From NCBI GenBank assembly GCA_051453625.1, contig JBOZIK010000001.1, forward strand, positions 100,199,743 to 100,253,029: a stretch of DNA of 53,287 nucleotides, read 5' to 3'. Of the stretch, positions 34,210-44,307 are shown piece after piece. This DNA comes from Welwitschia mirabilis (lineage: Eukaryota > Gnetophyta > Gnetopsida > Welwitschiales). Numbering within the stretch: the first letter of the stretch is position 1; every line of letters starts with the position of its first letter. The translations under genes were made by a program, and so were the position numbers. The notes under the pieces were generated by a model. The model had not been told where the DNA came from, searched no databases, and saw only the letters and a program-made list of their open reading frames with translations.

Positions 34210-35530
34210 CTTGAGGGAGTAGATTGCTTAATAGGGTATAGAAAGCGGAACATTTTGAAGATTTTGAAGGCAGTCATCCTATATAACAAGATTATGATTT
34301 GGTTCTTGGGATGCAATGGAAGTAGAAGCCCTGTGGAGAAAGTCACATTCACTAGAACAAAATGGACAAGTAGACTGCATTGGGTTAGATGCTATCTTAA
34401 TAATGAGATCTTGCTTGTTTACAGGAATAAGCAAATTGCATATGATCTTGGGAAAAGTTTTTTACATGATGAGAAGGATGTTTAAAATGACCATGAAAGA
34501 GGACACATGTTCTGAAGCCCACATTGATGAGTTACAGAATGTCTCAGCACATTCTGATGCTTTATGAGCATGTTTCTTTAAGGCTTTAAAATGATAATGA
34601 AAGGGGACACGTCTNNNNNNNNNNNNNNNNNNNNNNNNNNNNNNNNNNNNNNNNNNNNNNNNNNNNNNNNNNNNNNNNNNNNNNNNNNNNNNNNNNNNNN
34701 NNNNNNNNNNNNNNNNNNNNNNNNNNNNNNNNNNNNNNNNNNNNNNNNNNNNNNNNNNNNNNNNNNNNNNNNNNNNNNNNNNNNNNNNNNNNNNNNNNNN
34801 NNNNNNNNNNNNNNNNNNNNNNNNNNNNNNNNNNNNNNNNNNNNNNNNNNNNNNNNNNNNNNNNNNNNNNNNNNNNNNNNNNNNNNNNNNNNNNNNNNNN
34901 NNNNNNNNNNNNNNNNNNNNNNNNNNNNNNNNNNNNNNNNNNNNNNNNNNNNNNNNNNNNNNNNNNNNNNNNNNNNNNNNNNNNNNNNNNNNNNNNNNNN
35001 NNNNNNNNNNNNNNNNNNNNNNNNNNNNNNNNNNNNNNNNNNNNNNNNNNNNNNNNNNNNNNNNNNNNNNNNNNNNNNNNNNNNNNNNNNNNNNNNNNNN
35101 NNNNNNNNNNNNNNNNNNNNNNNNNNNNNNNNNNNNNNNNNNNNNNNNNNNNNNNNNNNNNNNNNNNNNNNNNNNNNNNNNNNNNNNNNNNNNNNNNNNN
35201 NNNNNNNNNNNNNNNNNNNNNNNNNNNNNNNNNNNNNNNNNNNNNNNNNNNNNNNNNNNNNNNNNNNNNNNNNNNNNNNNNNNNNNNNNNNNNNNNNNNN
35301 NNNNNNNNNNNNNNNNNNNNNNNNNNNNNNNNNNNNNNNNNNNNNNNNNNNNNNNNNNNNNNNNNNNNNNNNNNNNNNNNNNNNNNNNNNNNNNNNNNNN
35401 NNNNNNNNNNCTTTAAAATGATAATGAAAGGGGACACGTCTTCTCAAGCCCACATCGATGCATTATAGCATGTCTCTACACATGTTGGTGCTTCACCAAC
35501 ATGGTTCTTTGAGGCTTAATGTCTTGGTAG
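34210..35530 (+). mobile_element. Gag-like copia remnant with tandem repeat and 796-N gap
   Basis: At 34316-34567 an open frame ends MFKMTMKEDTCSEAHIDEL then QNVSAHSDAL, like the copia gag block 'LkMkEGtsv.eHi.el..L...L'. A ~105-bp segment starting TTTAAAATGA is found at 34480-34585 and again, more diverged, at 35412-35515 (shared AAGCCCACAT.GATG, ..GTCTC..CACAT and TTCTTT.AGGC). In addition 34582-34614 and 35411-35442 are near-identical copies flanking 796 N. So there is an old tandem duplication plus gap-edge duplication. Probably a third copia fragment. Confidence 0.4.
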
Positions 35531-38500
35531 CTTTCACTTCTCTTCTTGATCATAGTTGTGAACCCCATGTGACTATAATCATAGATTTTGTCGGGACAGC
35601 CCCTTGAAGTGGCAGTGCAGAATCTTTATCTTGCGGGACATTGGGAAGTCATATCTTGCATGTCTTTATGTGACAAAAACTAGAGCATGGGAAAAACTAT
35701 TGGGAGAGATGCTTAGTATTGGCAATATAGGAGGGGTTACTGTAGATTGAATTCTAAGTTTTTGATATCTTCAATTTTACAACATTGTTTTGTGATTATT
35801 TTGATAGATTGGTGTTATTTATTAGAAATCATAGTTGGGACTGTCTTGGTATTGTAGGTTGCAAATGGTGGGTAGAATATGAACTATGTGTTTAAAAGAA
35901 TTGCAGATCAGACAATTAGTGTTGCAAAAATAACACAAGATTTAGAGTGGGAAACCCAAGTATTGGGAGAAAAAAAATATAGCCCTTGGACTTCTTGAAA
36001 ATGAAGTCTCTTGACTCTCATGACATAACTCTTACTCACCACACATGCAAGAAGATGGATACCTACAAAATTGTCATGGGTGAAGGCACCTTTATATGGA
36101 GTTTTCGGCAACCCACTCAGTTATCTCACCTAAACTGGTGTGTATAATAATTAATAGCGTAAAACTTTTGTGACACTAGAAGAAGTGATTTCTACTTTTT
36201 TATATATCCCCTTATGTTAGCAAAACTTAAAAATGTTTTAACTTTAAAATTGGAAGTCCAATTTTTATTGTAAGATGTTATTGGGATGTTCTTGAATTTC
36301 GTGTTCATGAATAGAACTTGCCATGATTTAATGGCATTAATAAAGCATTAGTATCATTAGTTTCAATAGGCACTTTAAACAGATTGGTATCTCTAGATTC
36401 AGCAAGTCCTTTAATAGAGTGAGTGTTACATATTTGTGAAACCAACTCTATTTGTTACTGTGGTTCTAGTTAGACTACCTTCTCTCATGTTAATTAAGGT
36501 TAACACCATTGTATGAGCTTCACAAGCTTTATTTTCCATTGCTTTGTCCAACAGATTGTGTAATTTAGGCTTTTTATCTTGTCTTAGTAGGTTGATTTCA
36601 GCTTTAATGACTTGATCTTTGGTAGAATTTCATGTGGGGTGTTTCGAGGTGGAAAATAATGGAGCTGCTGTAATGGTTTAAATTCTTGCTTGAAGTTGTC
36701 TATTGTGATAGCTAAACATTATATGCATTAAGATTGTTGATGCACCAACGAAGGGATCTAGCCCTTGTTATTTCATCTTTGGAGTGGATTATGTGCAACC
36801 AAGAAGCTGGTAATGACAAGAAATATTCTAGAAAAACAGAGGTCAAACTACATGAACTCTTTTGTATAAAAGTAAACTATGTATGTTCAATCGAATTTGA
36901 AACTGATTTTTAATAAACAACTGAGATCTGAGTTTGATTGTCTTGAAAAACACTCGAAGTAACTTGATGCTGTTCTGACCAAAATTTGAAAGAACAAAAC
37001 AAAATTGAAGTGTGAATTAGTTTAATTTTGATCCCAATTTATATCCTTGTGGTGGAATTGACAGCCATGACAGAGTTTACTTTGCAAACGGCTGAACATA
37101 AACAATGCTTGAAAGTACTTTGCAAATGCGTCTGAATTTATTTGACCATAAATGCTTATAAACTTATTTGACTGTAATGTGTGATGGAACTTTGTGTCAA
37201 TAAATTACTCCATTTGACCAATTTTTGCAGCTTTGTATGCTGTAGTACAATTGGTGCTTGATTTTATGGATCTTGTTTGGTTATACAATAGCCATGTAAA
37301 ACTTCATATTTTTCGCTTTTTTGCCCCAGCTTGAGAAATGAAGAAAACCCCTTTTTGAAAAATAATGTCGTGCTTTTGTTAGAGAAAAATCTAGAATAAG
37401 AGTAGATTAAAACTTAGGTAGGAGGTGGGTGAATTGTTGGATGTGCTAAACTGATTGTTGGTAAAAATTGATTGAGAATCAATTAAGATAATTTAAATGT
37501 GTTCAACATGGAAGAAAGACCTTGTGTTTAAGGAGGAACGTGCCAGTTTGTGTGGAGCATGGAGATGGTAAGATCCAAAGTATGTGCGAGGTGTGCAAGC
37601 CTAGGTGAATGTGTGAGTTGTCAAAAGGACTGAGCTGTAGATGAGAATTTGTGAAGATATATAGATTTTCCAATAGATATGGAAGAAGACTTGGATGTTG
37701 ATGATGATTAGTCATTACATATCTTTAAGTCGTATTTATAAACACAATTCTCATGGTACAAATGCAGTGTGCAAAAACCATATTATTGAAGAGCCCTCTT
37801 TTGCATATCAATATTTAATAATGGAAAATTTCATCATGGGGCAGAAAACAAAGACTCATTCAAGTGAAAAGTGCACAAACATTTATCTTGTTGATGTAAT
37901 GAAGATTTGTTATGAATAACATGGATGGTTTATTAAATGAAAAGCTTATGCACCTTGGGAATCGTTTGACTTTGGGAAGGAGTAAGAGTGATGTTAAGTT
38001 TCCATGAAATACAATCTGCAATGAAACTAGAATTAGACTAATTGAATATTGTTGAAAATGAGGCTATAAAAAGGTTCTAGAGGCACTTATTCATAATAAT
38101 CATTGTTTCGTAATTATGTTGACTTGGTATGAAGCAAAGATTTCACATGATGAAACCTAGCTAGAGTCAAAGATTCACATTAAACTATTTCTTACACGAC
38201 AATGAAGATTATTGAAGAATACAAAGGTGCAAGGATTTCCAACCCTTCTGTTTAGGATTAGACTTAGGTAGCATGGCTTTCTAACCAAAGGTGAGTCACT
38301 CATGAGTCAGTGGTTTGCTTAAGCTTGGCAAGTGAGTTGCTTTGACTTGGTGTATCCAAGTCAAAGTGAGTTTATTCTTTAATTTAAAAAGTTTTGACTC
38401 TCTTGATTTGGCGAATAATTTGCAAGTTGGGTGAATCAAAATACTTTTGACTCTTTGTGTGTGATAGAGTTCACTTCTTTTGTTCTCTTAAAAATGAGCC

Positions 38501-38989
38501 TCACACTTCACCAAAGCACGAATATATGATTTCGAGTTGTTTTTTAAGAATTCGTTTTGCATTTTAGACACTCCATTGCTTTATTGCTTATGGTATTAGG
38601 TACTTGTCTCTTTGGAATGCATAGTAATTCCTTATATTTTTTTCGTTGTTACTATGTTATCATGTTCCTCAACTAATTCCATGATTCCCTTAAAAAGATT
38701 CATGTTACATTTGGTTTTATAAATTAAGTATGCATAAGGGCATCCTAAGGGTCAATTTTATTCTTTTTTCCTATTGTTTAAATACGTTATATTTGCATTT
38801 CATGTTATCAAAATGAATGCATCATAAAACAAATTGAAAGAAATCATATGGAAATGAGTAGTTCACAAAAGATTTAACGAGGTTCATCTCTTTTCTTGTT
38901 TACCTCGTAGGAAAGGCAGTATAGAGCCCTTATGGGCTACCAAAAGCTTCAAAGAATAAAAATAGCCATGAAGCACATCACATTCAACC
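35531..38989. other. Intron 1 segment without recognised element
   Basis: About 3.4 kb with only short chance frames. A block at 38280-38470 repeats TTTGACT/AGTCAAA words and contains a perfect hairpin (listed separately). The region 35880-36140 has mildly coding-like minus-strand sequence (35908-36111) that I do not recognise. Confidence 0.45.
38340..38366. repeat. Perfect 11-bp hairpin
   Basis: CTTTGACTTGG and CCAAGTCAAAG are exact reverse complements around a TGTAT loop. The surrounding 180 bp repeat variants of TTTGACT several times. A small palindrome of unknown origin. Confidence 0.6.
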
Positions 38990-39095
38990 TTTTGGGTATG
39001 CACTCTGTATGCCTGACTCAACAAGTGGGTAAATATGAAGGGTTTTAGTTCCCACCTAAGTCATGGCTTTTGGTGTGATGGTAAAGGGCCTAACA
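38990..39095 (+). repeat. Copia 2, 5' LTR (106 bp)
   Basis: Runs from TTTTGGGTATGCACTC (ancestral start TGTTGGGTATG as in the TRIM LTRs) to AAAGGGCCTAACA. Contains the family-conserved CACCTAAGTCATGGCTTTTG and GTGTGATGG blocks. Confidence 0.85.
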
Positions 39096-39097
39096 CT

Positions 39098-39109
39098 TGG
39101 TATTAGAGA
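39098..39109 (+). other. Copia 2 primer-binding site (initiator Met tRNA type)
   Basis: TGGTATTAGAGA starts two bases after the 5' LTR and differs by two bases from TGGTATCAGAGC, the standard plant copia site complementary to the 3' end of initiator methionine tRNA. It would prime minus-strand cDNA. Confidence 0.75.
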
Positions 39110-39117
39110 ACTAGGTT

Positions 39118-39832
39118 TTGGAGCTCATGTGTTTTGGCAATAGCTTTGTGTCCGTGAGACCTGCGAGCGGAGCACTTGATATTGCCCTAAAGATGGAAGT
39201 AGATGTGAAGGCGACATTTTTTGGACCATCTGACACAGAATGGTTGAAGAAGTACCATGGTGAGTTATGGAAGAAACTTGACAGAAGGGCAGTCTCCTTG
39301 ATTGGGTCGTGCCTTGGCAACGAGATTCTTCAATCCCATAGCGAGATTAATAGCTAAACTGTAATAGATTCTGATGCAGAGATATGATTAGCTTAATAGC
39401 ATGAATCAATTTTATATTGTCAACAAGGTCTTCAAAATGAAGATGAAAGAAGGTGCATCGTTACAAGCACACCTAAACTAGATGAACGGGTTATTCACAC
39501 AGTTGGATTACCTAAGGGTAACCTTTGAGGAAAACGTTAGGGTAATTGTAGTTCTCAATTCCTTGCTTGATTCCTAGGAGATTGTTCGCAATACCTTGAT
39601 GACTGCCTCAGATACTATACCATGTCTGAATACTGTCATTTCAGAGCTTCTAAATGCATACAAAATTTGGGCTGTTGAGTCTATTGGAGAAGTCCTTGTT
39701 GTTTGTAGAGGACGTTCTTAGACTTGAGGAGGAGGACCTTGGTAGAGCAAGAGTAGAGGAAAATCTGTCAAGAGAAACATTGAATGTTGGCATTGCAAGG
39801 AGAAAGGCCATTTACAAGGGGATTGCTACAGC
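39118..39832 (+). pseudogene. Copia 2 gag remnant with intact zinc knuckle
   Basis: The 5' part has LDRRAVSLIGSCLGNEIL (about 39274-39330), the 'd..Al..I..sL...il' gag block. FKMKMKEGASLQAHL then MNGLFTQLDYLRVTFEENVR (about 39430-39540) is UBN2-like. The nucleocapsid knuckle CWHCKEKGHLQGDC at 39785-39826 keeps all CX2CX4HX4C ligands. In-frame stops and a shift between the blocks. Confidence 0.75.
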
Positions 39833-39979
39833 CTAAAAAATAAGCGCAAATAGAAAGAAGGTGGAAATCAATAGAACCAGGAATGTGGTTAAGGGTTGAT
39901 TGCAAAAGGAGATGTCGATGTTGTGTTGATTGTAAATGCACAGCAGGTAAATGTTTCCCAATGCTCTTGCCTTGATATT

Positions 39980-40015
39980 TGGATTCTGGATTTCGGTGCT
40001 TCCTTTCATGTCTAC
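39980..40015 (+). pseudogene. Copia 2 protease active-site remnant
   Basis: WILDFGASFHV starts at 39980; the catalytic Asp is at 39989-39991 and the usual Ser is Phe. The same Ser-to-Phe change occurs in copia element 1, either by shared descent or as a recurrent C-to-T change. Confidence 0.65.
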
Positions 40016-40334
40016 TTCAATGTTTTCTTCATAGAACAAAATTTCAGAGAAGTATGTTTATTTGGGGGATGAATGATGCTGTGAGATGAAAGGAATTGGG
40101 TTTGTAATGCTGAAAGGAAGTGATGGTAGAAAACTATTTCTTCAGAATATTAGACATGCGCCTCAACTTGTGAAAAATTTAATTTCTGTAGGTCAATAAG
40201 ATGCTGTTGGCTATTTAGTTTTCTTTGGCATAGGTGGATGGAAGATAACGAAAGGTGCCATGGTTTTGGCACGAGGACAGAAAGAAGGGACCTTGTACAC
40301 TTTGTTTGCTAATGTGGTGAAACACAGTGTTGTT

Positions 40335-40475
40335 GCTAGTGACAAGGACATGTCTCTTTGGCATAGGAGAATTGGACATGTTAGTGAAATAGGCATGAAG
40401 GTTCTTAGTTCTAAAAACTTACTTCCAAAATTTGACTCTGTTTCTTTAGATTTCTGTAAGAATTGTGTTGATATG
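40335..40475 (+). pseudogene. Copia 2 GAG-pre-integrase block
   Basis: MSLWHRRIGHVSEIGMKVL, then LDFCKNCVDM and a stop at 40476-40478. This is the zinc-binding (HH-CC) block that precedes copia integrase. It is cut off by foreign sequence immediately after the second CxxC. Confidence 0.8.
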
Positions 40476-40660
40476 TGAAGCCAAATATGTTATTTATTTT
40501 AAAATGTTATGTTTTAACATTGACCCCTATTTAAAGTTGTAAAAGGAGATTTGCTTGTAACACTAACCGTAAGGCTATGTAAACCTGTTAGAGGGTTGGT
40601 TGTTGCATCCGAACACTTTTTGCTCCTAATCAATCAGTAGAGCTCTGCATTACTTCTGCA
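40474..40660 (+). mobile_element. Putative small insertion (solo-LTR-like) inside copia 2 integrase
   Basis: About 190 bp here have no counterpart in copia integrase: the reading resumes at DVVGSIPVTSFGGVSYFF (about 40668 onward) after CKNCVDM. The insert starts TGTGAAGCC and ends ...CTTCTGCA (TG...CA), and its 3' half (AATCAATCAGTAGAGCTCTG) looks like the end of a copia LTR. Nearby TGTTG at 40466-40470 and 40670-40674 could be a target duplication, but these do not abut the TG...CA ends. Some integrase codons also seem lost. Confidence 0.4.
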
Positions 40661-41080
40661 TTATTTCGATGTTGTTGGATCTATCCCAGTGACATCCTTT
40701 GGTGGAGTATCTTATTTTTTTTTTGGTTTATTGATGATTTTAGTAGAAAAACTTGGTTGTTTCCGACTTCCTCGAAAAACATTCTTTCATATTTTCAAAC
40801 AAATTAAAGCTAGAGTTGAAAAGAAATTAAGCTGTAAAATTAAACGCTTGATGATAGATAATGAAGGTGAATATACCTCTCATGAATTTGAGATATTTTG
40901 CAGAGACAATGGAATCATCCACACAAAGATGCCTCCATATACCCCTCAGAATAATGGATCACTAAAAGATACAATAGGACTGTTGTAGAAAGCTTGTGTT
41001 CATTGTTGCAATAATCTGGAGTTTCAAAATGTCTTTGGGCTGAAGCAGCCAACACATCGCATATCTTGTAAACAGGTTAC
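40661..41080 (+). pseudogene. Copia 2 integrase core remnant
   Basis: DVVGSIPVTSFGGVSYFF contains the first catalytic Asp. RLMIDNEGEYTSHEFEIFCR then DNGIIHTKMPPYTPQNNGSL (40846-40970) contains the second Asp and the 'TPQqNG' approach to the catalytic Glu, where the ER after NG is replaced. A shift near 40720 (FFFGLLMILVEK replaces the usual FIDD.SRK) and one near 40975 break the frame. Confidence 0.75.
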
Positions 41081-41559
41081 CTCACCTAACACTTCAGGAA
41101 GGAATTCCAGAGTCTGTTTGGTGTGGGAGGAAGTCATCTTCCTCTAACTTAAAGGTTTTTGGCTAGGAAGCATACATGCATCAACAGAACATAGGAAAAT
41201 TGGATGGTCGTGCACGTAGGTGCGTTTTTATGAACAATAAATATTTTACAAGTCATTGGAAGGGAACCAGAATGAGGGAATTCCTAACTCTAGCACTCTG
41301 CAAAAGCCTTTTAAAATCTTAGATCATGATGATGATAGCAAAGCGAGTAATCCTCTTGATGATGAGGATCGTGGAGTTGAAAATGATCCACTTGAGCTGT
41401 AGCAACTTGATTTTTCAGAAGGTGAAGATGGAGAGCCTCATAGTCTTGCACATTATGTAAGGCCTCCACATCCCAATAGACCACTTGTTAGGTATTCTTT
41501 CTTGTTGTATTATATCCTATACACAGATAAAGGAAAACTGGAAACATACTAGGAAGCTA

Positions 41560-42850
41560 TTTCTTTGCCTAACTTAGAGAAGTGGAACATTCCAATGAAA
41601 GAAGGCTTGGATGCTTTAAGGCATAATGATCATGGGATGTGGTTCCCTTGCCAGCTAGGAAACATGCCTTGTCCAACAAATGGGCTTTCAGGATAAAGGA
41701 AGAGGCAAATGGAAAAGAACGTCATAGGTCAAGGCTGGTTGTAAAGTNNNNNNNNNNNNNNNNNNNNNNNNNNNNNNNNNNNNNNNNNNNNNNNNNNNNN
41801 NNNNNNNNNNNNNNNNNNNNNNNNNNNNNNNNNNNNNNNNNNNNNNNNNNNNNNNNNNNNNNNNNNNNNNNNNNNNNNNNNNNNNNNNNNNNNNNNNNNN
41901 NNNNNNNNNNNNNNNNNNNNNNNNNNNNNNNNNNNNNNNNNNNNNNNNNNNNNNNNNNNNNNNNNNNNNNNNNNNNNNNNNNNNNNNNNNNNNNNNNNNN
42001 NNNNNNNNNNNNNNNNNNNNNNNNNNNNNNNNNNNNNNNNNNNNNNNNNNNNNNNNNNNNNNNNNNNNNNNNNNNNNNNNNNNNNNNNNNNNNNNNNNNN
42101 NNNNNNNNNNNNNNNNNNNNNNNNNNNNNNNNNNNNNNNNNNNNNNNNNNNNNNNNNNNNNNNNNNNNNNNNNNNNNNNNNNNNNNNNNNNNNNNNNNNN
42201 NNNNNNNNNNNNNNNNNNNNNNNNNNNNNNNNNNNNNNNNNNNNNNNNNNNNNNNNNNNGTCATTTTGTCTATTGTTGCTTCCTTGAATCTTGAATTAGA
42301 ATAGTTGGATATTAAAATTGCTTTTCTGCATGGTGATCTTGAAGAAGGGATTTATATCAAATTGCCTAAAGGTTTTGAAACAAAAGAGAAGAACCTAGTC
42401 TGTAGGTTGAAAAGAAGTTTGTATGGCCTAAAACAGGCACCTAGGCAATGGTACAAGTAATTTGACAGCTTCATGTAGGAACATAGACATAGAAGTAGTG
42501 TTGTAGATCATTGTATTTATCTCCTTGGACAGGCTTCTAGTGAGATTGTTATTTTATTGTTGTATGTTGATGATGTGCTTGTTGCTGAAAATGTCATATA
42601 GGAAATTAAGAGGCCAAAAAAGGAGATGGGAAAATGCTTTGCAACCAAAGAATTGGGCCCTGCAAAATAGATTCTTGGAATGAAAATTTCTAAGGACAGA
42701 TCATGTGGAAAATTGTTGCTTAGTCAGTCTGAATACATTGGCAAAGTGTGAAAACAGTTTAACATAGTTGATTGTGAACCTGTTGGAACACTGTTAGCAA
42801 GTCACTTTCACTTGTCTCTGGAAGATTGCCCAAACATAGAAAAGGTATAG
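41560..42850 (+). pseudogene. Copia 2 reverse transcriptase remnant with 512-N gap
   Basis: VPLPARKHALSNKWAFRIKE then HRSRLVVK (41640-41747) is the RVT_2 start. After the gap come VILSIVASLNLELE (42261-42302), [20 protein letters not shown] and [31 protein letters not shown] has an intact YVDD at 42563-42574. LGPAK and ILGMKISKDRSCGKLLLSQS follow. Isolated stops (TAG before LDIK, after FDSFM, after LGPAK) disable it. Confidence 0.85.
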
Positions 42851-42856
42851 GAAAGA

Positions 42857-43525
42857 ATGAAAATGGTTCCTTTTGCTTCAACTATTAGAAGGTTGATGTA
42901 TGCTATGGTTTGCACAAGACAAGACATCTCATATGCAATGGGAGCTGTCTCATGTTTCATGAGAAACCCTAGCCCAAAGCATTGGGAAGTTGTAAAATGG
43001 ATTTTGCATTACCTGAAAGGTACACAGAATTTTTGTTTGAGTTTTGGTCATACTAGATTGGATGCTGTTAGTTGTGTGGGTGCTAATTATGTTCATTGTA
43101 AAGATACAAGAAAATCCACTTCTTGTTATGTTTTCTTGATAGGAGGTGGTCCTATTAGTTGGATGTCTCATTTGCAAAGAGATGTGGCTTATTCAACTAC
43201 AGAAGCAAATTACATAACTGTGATAGAGGCAACCAAAGAAATGATTTGGCTAAGACCTTTCCTTGAGTGGTTTGAATTGAAACAACAACAATATGTGATT
43301 TATTGCAACAGTCAAAGTGCCATTCATTTAGCAAAGAATGCTGCATACCATGCTCGGACAAGGCACATTAATTTGAGGTATCACTTCATTTGGGAAGCAT
43401 TGGAGGAGACAAAACTAGATGTTTACGAAATCCACACAGAGGCAAATCTTGTAGTTATCTTAACCAAAGCTGTTATTGGAGATAAACATCAACAGTTCTA
43501 TCATGTCATACACCTAGATGCATGA
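42857..43525 (+). pseudogene. Copia 2 RT C-terminus and RNase H (222 open codons)
   Basis: The longest open protein stretch in the window. RRLMYAMVCTRQDISYAMGA is the 'GsLmYamv.TRPDI.ya.g.vsrf' block. RNase H follows: VGANYVHCKDTRKSTSCYVF, STTEANYITVIEATKEMIWL, YCNSQSAIHLAKNAAYHART and RHINLRYHFI. Two catalytic aspartates are changed (VDAD to VGAN, CDSQSA to CNSQSA), so the open frame does not mean activity. It ends in a TGA at 43523-43525. Confidence 0.85.
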
Positions 43526-43572
43526 TCTGAGCAAGCTTGGAAAGCAGTGCATCTTTGGGAGCTGCACTTGGC

Positions 43573-43648
43573 ATGATGTTGGCTTGGTTTCGGGTTTGAA
43601 TCTATTTACTGCCTTCCCGGTTCATGGCATGTGAATCGAGGGGGAGAT
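43573..43648 (+). other. Copia 2 3' leader and polypurine tract
   Basis: The sequence from TGATGTTGGCTTGGTTTCGG to CGAGGGGGAGAT matches, block for block, the short internal region of the TRIM array when that is read on the minus strand (GATTGTTGGTTGGTCTTGGG ... CGAGGGGGAAAT). GAGGGGGAGA is the plus-strand primer tract next to the 3' LTR. Confidence 0.8.
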
Positions 43649-43754
43649 TTTTGGGTATACGCTCCTCATGCCTGACCCGACAAGTGGGTAACTATGAAAG
43701 GGTCTAATTTCCACCTAAGTCGTGGCTTTTGGTGTGATGGTCAAGGGCCTAACA
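43649..43754 (+). repeat. Copia 2, 3' LTR (106 bp)
   Basis: From TTTTGGGTATACGCTCC to CAAGGGCCTAACA, followed by the CAACA target-site copy. Same length as the 5' LTR, which makes alignment without gaps possible. Confidence 0.85.
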
Positions 43755-43955
43755 CAACATTCAGTGGCTTGAGGGGTTTATATAAGAAAGCGATTTATGA
43801 AAAAGTAGGAAAACCATAAATGCCTTGTACTCAAGATATTCTCTTTTTCAAATTGCAATGTATTTAACAACAATCCCAAGGTGACTTTATAACTTAATCC
43901 ACATTTTACTTACCATGCGGGGGCAACACAAGTGGTATGAGAAATAAGGGAATAT

Positions 43956-44299
43956 CAATGAGTAAAATGTCGGCAAATTAAAATATCGGCGGACTCAAAA
44001 AGCCATGTTGGGGAGACATGTCGCCGTTGTGTTGGCAATATGTCGGAGCAAAATGTCGGCAATTGTTTTTCTAAAAAAAAAAAATGCAAAGCTTATTAAT
44101 TTTATGAGATGTGCAATCAATCAATGCTCTACTGGCAAAAATGGATTTTCTCATTGTTCATTGGTCTGTTGTGCAGAAAATGGTTTTTTTTGCCAGGAAA
44201 CTGTTTTAACATTATTTGTGTGAGACATTTTGAAAAAGTCTGCAATATGTTGGCAAAAAGTCGGAAATGTCGTGACATGTCGTGACATTTTACCTTATG
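43956..44299. mobile_element. MITE-like inverted-repeat element with 8-bp flanking duplication
   Basis: GTAAAATGTC (43962-43971) and GACATTTTAC (44284-44293) are perfect 10-bp inverted repeats near the ends. Outside them the directly repeated octamer GGGAATAT occurs at 43948-43955 and 44300-44307. Between these the element is about 344 bp and has no coding capacity. Its left end carries several ATGTCGGC-like subrepeats (43967, 43990, 44041, 44056) and its right end ATGTCGTGACATGTCGTGAC. An 8-bp target duplication points to the hAT superfamily. Terminal bases outside the 10-bp core pair poorly, so the family call is tentative. Confidence 0.5.
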
Positions 44300-44307
44300 G
44301 GGAATAT

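Larger units (their letters stand above)
38990..43754 (+). mobile_element. Ty1/copia element 2 with 106-bp LTRs
   Basis: LTRs at 38990-39095 and 43649-43754 (about 15 differences in 106 by eye, ~86% identical). A primer-binding site follows the 5' LTR and GAGGGGGAGA precedes the 3' LTR. Flanks are CAACC on the left and CAACA on the right, a 5-bp target duplication with one change. Internal order gag, protease, integrase, RT, RNase H is copia. Stops and catalytic losses make it inactive. LTRs this short are unusual for an element with full coding layout, and they match the TRIM array at 52860-53287. Confidence 0.88.

Noticed and set aside
34578-35453. Long open frames on both strands across the 796-N gap
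   Set aside because: They consist almost entirely of N; only the few flanking codons are real sequence.
42857-43525. Functional or domesticated RNase H-like protein
   Set aside because: Although 222 codons are open, two catalytic Asp positions are changed and the upstream RT has stops; it is an uninterrupted fragment of a dead copia element.
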